Shown: piece by piece, positions 16,468-21,192 of the stretch
Position numbering within the stretch: position 1 is the first letter of the stretch
Layout: each line of letters starts with the position of its first letter
Assembly (NCBI GenBank): GCA_049999725.1
Contig: JBNGIS010008804.1
Location: 1-21,192, forward strand
DNA length: 21,192 nucleotides
From: Haplomitrium mnioides
Taxonomy: Eukaryota; Marchantiophyta; Haplomitriopsida; Calobryales
Reading direction: 5' to 3'
The notes under the pieces: generated by a model
What the model saw: the letters and a program-made list of their open reading frames with translations, nothing else
Told to the model about the DNA's origin: nothing
The model's database searches: none
Translations under genes and position numbers: made by a program

Positions 16468-17480
16468 TTGAATGCAATTGGATGAAGTCCATCCTCAAAC
16501 TCTTGTTGTAAAACTGCTCCAATAACAAAATTAGAAGCATCAAAATCAACTATACAACGTCTTTTTGGATCATATGGTTGTAGAATTGGACGAGATGTCA
16601 CCGCATCCTTGAGTTGTTGAAATGCCACTTGCTTCTTAGTCGTCCATTTGAACTTTGCATCCTTCCCTAGTAAATCCGTAAGTGGTGTAGCAATATAAGC
16701 ATAGTAATGAATGAATCTTTGATAAAAGCTTGCTAATCCATTAAGAGCTCGAACATCCTTTGCATCATTTGGTGTTGGCCACTCTGCAATAGCTTTAATT
16801 TTCTCTTCCTCCATCTCGATGTCATCCGTAGACACTTTATGCCCTAGATAAGTCACCTCTTGCTTCCAAAACTCACACTTAAACTTCTTGCAATAAAACT
16901 TCCAATTGCATAGTTGTTGTAGTACCTCTTTAAGATGAGCACGATGCTCAACTTCACTTTTATTAAAGATAAAGATATCGTCCAAAAATACCAACACTGA
17001 CTCATCTAATAACCCATCAAAAACTCGATGCATTTGATCCATAAATATTGCTAGAGCATTAGTAATACCAAATGTAAGAACTTTCCACTCAAAATACCCA
17101 TACCTTGTGCGAAAAGCTGTCTTTGGTACATCACTTTGCTTGATTGGAATTTGCCAATAGCTACTTCAAAGATCCAACTTAGAAAAAAATTTTGCACCAC
17201 TCAATTGATCTAACAAATTATCAATACAAGGTAGAGGATAAGCATTCTTCACTGTTTGATTGTTCAATCCTCGATAATCTGTACAAAGACAAAATCCACC
17301 ATCTTTTGTTGGTACAAAAAATACCAGAGCTCTCCAAGGAGAAGTACTATGTTGAATGAAATCCTTCTCAAGAAGATCCGTCAATGTTTTTCGAAGCTCT
17401 TCTAATTCTTGTGGTGATAGCCGATATATAGGTCGGTTATAAGGAGTGCTTTTTGGTATCAACTCAATCGAAAAAGGCAT
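16452..17480 (-). pseudogene. Gypsy reverse transcriptase
   Basis: In order on the minus strand: [33 protein letters not shown], then KFFSKLDL followed by a TGA (17166-17168) where the family has Arg, consistent with CGA to TGA. The same frame continues through GYFEWKVLTFGITNA and VFLDDIFIF, the catalytic loop (FLDD in place of YVDD, common in plant gypsy elements). CEFWKQEVTYLGH and the thumb/connection region (GLASFYQRFI, then TPLTDLLGK) follow. The open parts are 17480-17166 and 17042-16452; the bases between are in frame but lack a start. Apart from the one stop, RT is nearly intact. Confidence 0.9.
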
Positions 17481-17743
17481 TCCTCCGAAAACACATCCTC
17501 AAACTCTTTCAAAATATCATCTATCATTAAGGTAGACGCACCTTTTCCCCCCTCCTTACTCAAGTCCATGATGGGTTTAATCCAAACAGCAAAGACAGGC
17601 AACTCTTGCACCATTGAATTAACATGTTGAACTGATTTAGGCTTCTTGACCAACAGTGTCGAACATCCCAAAAGAAGTTTCTTACCTTGTAAGGTAACTT
17701 GGATTTTTCGTTTTCTCCAATCAAATTGAGCAAACCTTTCTTC
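17459..17743 (-). pseudogene. Gypsy protease-RT linker
   Basis: Continues the gag-protease frame after a TAG at about 17744-17746 (family Trp, TGG to TAG) with FDWRKRKIQVTLQGKK, a typical post-protease strand, and ends with [12 protein letters not shown], the segment that normally introduces RT. The frame is lost at about 17466-17480, where RT restarts in another frame; some residues appear missing at the junction. Confidence 0.75.
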
Positions 17744-17746
17744 AAG

Positions 17747-18127
17747 CTAAGGCAATCCTAAAATGATGTTTAATTGTATATGGGCAATAATAAATTGCAT
17801 AGATTTGGTATACTCTTTTCCAATCCTTAGAAAGAATGGCTTTTGAGAGCAAAACATGTCATGCTTTTGGCCATCAGCCATAGTCACAACACTCCCCTTG
17901 ATAGGCCTATATTTTGCTTTGATTATCTTAGCAAAATGTAGTGACATAAAATTTTCAGAACTCCCACTATCGACCAACATTCTACAAGAGTGCTCTTCAA
18001 TCATACCATCAAGATGAAACAAAGTACCTCGAATTCTTGTTGGAACTTTAATTCCATTAGAGCTTGCAAGGTTTTGATAATGCTTTTCGAATGGTTGAGG
18101 ACGAGATCTAACTTCTATAGCCGTGAG
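17747..18127 (-). pseudogene. Gypsy aspartic protease
   Basis: The catalytic motif is RMLVDSGSSENFMS (D-S-G). The flap region MADGQKHDM follows and IILGLP closes the domain, as in retroviral-type proteases that cut the Gag-Pol polyprotein. The frame is the same as gag; a TAA at 18128-18130 separates them. Only about 40 residues lie between the last gag motif and the protease, too few for the usual CCHC knuckle, which is not found. Confidence 0.85.
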
Positions 18128-18130
18128 TAA

Positions 18131-18766
18131 TTAGTCATACCACTCTGCCATACGCATTGCTTCTTCTAATTGAGTAGGCTCTCTCATAGTAACTTCTATT
18201 CTTGTGCAATGCTTCAATCCCCAAACAAAACGGTCTAGTACTTCGTCTTCTCTTATATCAGGAATTTGCATAATTGTATCTTGAAAATTTGTCACGTAGC
18301 TTCTCACTGTACCAAGTTGCTTCAATTCGGCCAATCAATCTCTTGCTACTTTTGAAGCATTTACAACCCTAAATCTTGAAATCACTCCTTCTTTGAACTC
18401 ATGCCAAGAAACAATAGGAGCAACAAATCCACGTTGTGCTTGTTCTATTTGATATCTCCACCAAGTCTTTGCAACTCCTTCTAATTGGCTTGCCGCAAAT
18501 AGAATTCGCCGACTATCCTCTCTAATGTTTGTAGCTTCAAAATATTGTTCACAATCAAAAATAAAGTTCTTACAAGCACCACAAGTCACCTTTCTATCAT
18601 AGGCTTTCGGCATTGGAAATCGCTCATAACTTTCTTCTTCTCGAAACATTGCTCTTTCTTTTATTCCCACTTCCAAAAGGCGTGAAAGATGTTCAAGTCG
18701 TTGTTCCATTGCTTGAATCATCTCCTCTTGAATCACCTCCTCTTGACTCTCGTCATAGTTCAACAA
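18131..18766 (-). pseudogene. Gypsy gag (capsid region)
   Basis: A Glu-rich N-terminal helix (EEMIQAMEQRLEHLSRLLEVG) precedes the Retrotrans_gag pattern: YFEATNIREDSRRILFAASQL, then AKTWWRYQ and SWHEFKEGVISRF. A TGA at 18335-18337 interrupts (family Arg, consistent with CGA to TGA), and the frame continues with LKQLGTVRSYVTNFQ and DEVLDRFVWGL, the C-terminal capsid helices. The 18766 start would be TTG; no convincing ATG is present, so the N-terminus is probably truncated or altered. Confidence 0.83.
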
Positions 18767-18999
18767 AGCATATACATAAACATATCATAGTTCTGAATAA
18801 AAAAAGGTAGTAGCTTAGGAGATTGCATTAAGATTGTAAACAAGAAACATGTTCAAGTTTTAGACTTGATTCAACCAAACAAAGGTTTCAAGATCAACAA
18901 AAGAGTTTATGACCTGTGTACAAACAAAGTTGTAAGTGGCTGTCTTTGTATGAAGAAGCTTAATGGTTATGCAAGAGAAGTAGAACTTTTGGAAGGCGT
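18767..18999. other. Stretch between gypsy gag and the minisatellite
   Basis: AT-rich sequence that should hold the gypsy leader, primer site and 5' LTR. I find no primer site and no copy of the LTR segment at 15817-16041. A 79-aa plus-strand frame at 18866-19105 runs into the minisatellite and has no recognisable domain. Confidence 0.4.
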
Positions 19000-19259
19000 G
19001 GACTTCCACCCCCAAAGTCTATGCGTGCATAGGAATCCAAGTTCAACATGTGAACACTCCACTCCAAAATCTAGACGCGCTAAAGAATCTAAGCTCAATA
19101 AGTGAACACTCCACCCCAAAGTATATGCGCGCATAGGAATTCGAACTCACCAATTGAACACTCCACCCGAAAGTCTATGCGCGCTTAGGAATCCGAACTC
19201 ACCATCTGAACACTCCACCCCAAAGTTTATGCGCGTATAAGAATCCGAACTCACAAGCA
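19000..19259 (+). repeat. Minisatellite: five 52-bp units with a palindromic core
   Basis: Units start at about 19000, 19052, 19104, 19156 and 19208. Each reads GAACACTCCACCCCAAAGT, then TCTATGCGCGCATAGGAAT-like sequence and CGAACTCACC. The third unit has a perfect 12-bp palindrome TATGCGCGCATA at 19124-19135; others have one or two changes (TATGCGTGCATA, TATGCGCGCTTA). Two further degenerate cores lie downstream, near 19350-19370 and 19427-19450. Confidence 0.88.
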
Positions 19260-19857
19260 CAACATTCTTAAAGAAAGGCTGAGAAGAAGCTAGGTTTTAG
19301 GTTCCGTAGAAGAGTTTTTGTACGTTGTATGTTTCGCTTGCAAATCAAAGTCTATGCGTGCATAGGGTTCACACTTCTACAACCGAAGATACAGACTACA
19401 AACGTTCCATTTTTGCAACAAACTCTACGTATGCAAAAGAATTCGACTTCTAATTCGGAATCTAAAAGTAAAAAACGGGTACAAAGCTCTTCTTTTGAGT
19501 CAAACAACGCTAAAGATTTAAATTTTTACAACAAAGTCTTCAAAAGAAAAACAATTTAGTCAACTTCGGCAGATGCTTCAGCAAGATAATAACCTTAAAA
19601 GTTAAAAGCAAAATACTTATATTCTGGATATGAAAATATTTCTACAAAACAAATAAAAATATTAACTATGAATCAAAATTCATTTACAGATAACAACATT
19701 CAACTTGGAATGATTTACGATCACAAGTTCAAGTTTTCCAAAAATCCAACAAGTTGCTAAAAATGATTTTCAAATACTTTTGGAAATGATCCTCTTAAAT
19801 TATACAAGATTTGCAAATACAAAACATAGAACAAAATTCTTGAAGGACTTTAATCGC
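19260..19857. other. AT-rich stretch with minisatellite debris
   Basis: Contains isolated copies of the minisatellite core (AAAGTCTATGCGTGCATAGG near 19350; a weaker one near 19427) and otherwise AT-rich sequence. The 76-aa frame at 19329-19559 overlaps this debris and has no domain. It is probably the 3' flank of the minus-strand gene to the right. Confidence 0.4.
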
Positions 19858-20520
19858 TTGTCTTGATTTCTTCGGATTCAACTTCAAAAGATTCATCAAG
19901 GTTTGCTTGATCTGTCTCAGTGTTAATGACACTGTTTGAATCTCCTTGAAACATTTCAGGATTGAGGGCATTTTGTCTTTCGTACTCAAATAGATTTTCT
20001 TTAATTGTAGCTAGAGTGGTCTTTCTCAGTTGGTTTTTCTGGATGAGTAGAAAATCAAATGACATAATCATGATTTGTGTCAAATCAATTATATCAATAT
20101 GTAACTTGGATTTGCGTTTCCCTTTTGTTACTGCTATTTTTTCTGGGAAGTATTGACCAGAAAATGCATCTTCAACCAAACAAGCAAACCATTGAGCTTG
20201 TACTCTTTTCGGGTTTGGCAGATCTTCCTCATCAAAGGACAAAAATTTGAGAAATTTGGCAACCCAAAAAGGCCTGCTCTTTGGATCCAGAGATGCAACA
20301 ACACAAATAAAAATTCTAGCTTTCAAATCATGTAGATTGCCAAATTTATGCATGTATTGAGTATTGTGCGAAAGAGTCCCTTCTCGCGGCCTAGGTGCTC
20401 CATTATAGATTGCTCGACGTGTAGAAATTATTTGTTGTATCAGAGTATCTTCTTTTGTTTGTGGAGCTTGAAGCGAAGAATCTGGACAAACATTTTGAAA
20501 ATCATTACAAGTGTTTGACT
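19858..20520 (-). pseudogene. C-terminal region of a VGHT-motif family protein
   Basis: The 167-aa open frame (20353-19850) continues upstream without a stop to about 20520, where a Gln/Ser/Pro-rich linker leads in (STRRAIYNGAPRPREGT). The conserved-looking core is LKARIFICVVASLDPKSRPF, then WVAKFLKF and KRVQAQWFACLVEDAFSGQ. It alternates beta-like strands with aromatic residues, a little like the BAH or chromo-type barrels on plant transposon and chromatin proteins; this is a guess by pattern. The tail is acidic (ESFEVESEEIKTSD). I know of no function. It lies downstream of, and in a different frame from, the VGHT-motif segment, and I take both as parts of one broken gene. Confidence 0.5.
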
Positions 20521-21192
20521 GTTGTGAAGGTGGAAAGGTAAATTGTGCTTCGAGTCATCATCTTTTTTTTCAAGGATGTAAGCTGCAATCTCTTGTTGGA
20601 CAAGAAAAAAGTCATTCCACCATTGAATATCAAAATCTGTAAAAAAAACTTGTAGCAGTTCTCACTTATGTTGTCTCTTATTGAAAATACCACTTTCTCG
20701 GCATCCACTTCTCTTTCTTCCTTTTGAGATCATTTGATTTCAGAATATGCCTTGAGAGGAATCAACATTGAACTCAAAATTTCTCTGTCCACTTTAGGTA
20801 GGCACTTGAGTTGACAAATACCATCCGCAGATAGCCAAAATTCATCTGTTGTTGAGAATTGTTTGCTCCAAATCTTTGCTTTGGAATCATTTCATTGGAA
20901 CTTGAATTGTTGATCAAAAGTAATATCATGTATTCTTTGAACCAAAGAAGGACTTTGCTACAGAAACATTTTGAAATCCCAAGTTTCCAACAAAAGAGTC
21001 ACCTGAGGTTTAGGATTATAGGATAATTGAAGTGCCTCGCTTAGATTGGTGATTGTGAAAGCTTTGACACGTTTTAAACGTTTCGAGAATTGGCTGAACA
21101 TTTGATCGATTTGATCATAAGTATGGCCAACCATGAGAAATCCCACCTTGATTTTTCGAAAAACATTCTTGGCAATAAGGAGACTAAGATAT
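20521..21192 (-). pseudogene. VGHT...ID-motif protein, internal segment, broken
   Basis: From the right edge, one frame runs open to 20960: AKNVFRKIKVGFLMVGH, then TYDQIDQMFSQFSKRL. It resembles the 'VGHTHEDIDQxFS' signature of a eukaryotic repeated family (from memory the DUF7869-type proteins). After a TAG (20958-20960) the same frame keeps reading sensibly (LVQRIHDITFDQQFKF, then IWSKQFSTTDEFW and LKCLPKVD) through two TGA codons, near 20898 and 20731. A frameshift near 20650 moves to a frame reading FDIQWWNDFFLVQQEIAAY, and another near 20540 leads to the C-terminal frame. The 67-aa frame at 20505-20708 mixes true and out-of-phase sequence. The N-terminal part lies beyond the window. Function unknown; I suspect a transposon-derived gene. 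Confidence 0.6.

Larger units (their letters stand above)
15817..18766 (-). mobile_element. Decayed Ty3/gypsy element lacking integrase
   Basis: On the minus strand the order is gag, protease, reverse transcriptase, RNase H, then an LTR-like promoter segment. RT and RNase H follow protease directly, as in gypsy. The integrase that should follow RNase H is missing: the RNase H frame ends at 16042 and a TATA box lies only 30 bases further. The zinc knuckle between gag and protease is also gone, and no 5' LTR is seen to the right of gag. Four nonsense codons and at least two frameshifts break it. Confidence 0.88.

Noticed and set aside
18800-18830. AGGTAGTAGCTTAGG as a stray unit of the 58-bp satellite beyond the gypsy element
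   Set aside because: Only a short stretch matches and the CATTGACC anchor is missing, so chance is likely.

Overview
This window looks like repeat-dominated nuclear DNA of a land plant. The evidence is plant-type Ty1/copia and Ty3/gypsy retrotransposons, copia primer-binding sites matching the initiator-methionine tRNA, a LINE reverse transcriptase fragment, GT-AG introns in a WD40 gene remnant, and long non-coding satellite DNA. I see no bacterial operon, CRISPR array, tRNA or rRNA gene. The species cannot be fixed from the sequence; the VGHT-motif gene at the right end makes a bryophyte, fern or other non-seed plant a weak guess. No protein-coding gene in the window is demonstrably intact.

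1-6928: two copia elements of one family ('A') lie head to head. The minus-strand copy (1-1037) enters from the left edge and shows its LTR, primer site and leader. The plus-strand copy (1041-6928) has only a stump of its 5' LTR, a primer site, a leader split by a 1059-bp solo LTR of a second family ('B') with a TAGTT target duplication, an open gag lacking the last zinc-knuckle Cys, no protease, a pol broken by several stops and frameshifts, and a complete 3' LTR.

6929-9575: the 3' end of a family-B copia element (RNase H, polypurine tract, LTR 7558-8422), then 257 bp of LINE reverse transcriptase on the minus strand, then another family-B LTR (8680-9575). B lies inside A and A appears to lie inside B, so both families moved at overlapping times.

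9576-12779: mostly unassigned DNA. It contains three exon-like blocks of a WD40-repeat protein (about 10221-10742, plus strand) with good splice sites, the most host-like coding signal here, plus a 53-bp tandem duplication and a dispersed 32-bp repeat.

12780-15816: a satellite array of about 54 units of 58 bp, with a recurrent 33-bp short form that has lost a possible hairpin segment.

15817-18766: a decayed minus-strand gypsy element (gag, protease, RT, RNase H, then LTR-like promoter sequence) that has lost its integrase and zinc knuckle. 19000-19259: five 52-bp minisatellite units centred on TATGCGCGCATA-like palindromes. 19858-21192: the 3' end of a decayed minus-strand gene with a VGHTYDQID motif and a fairly intact 167-aa C-terminal region. 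I do not know its function; it is the best candidate for something poorly described.
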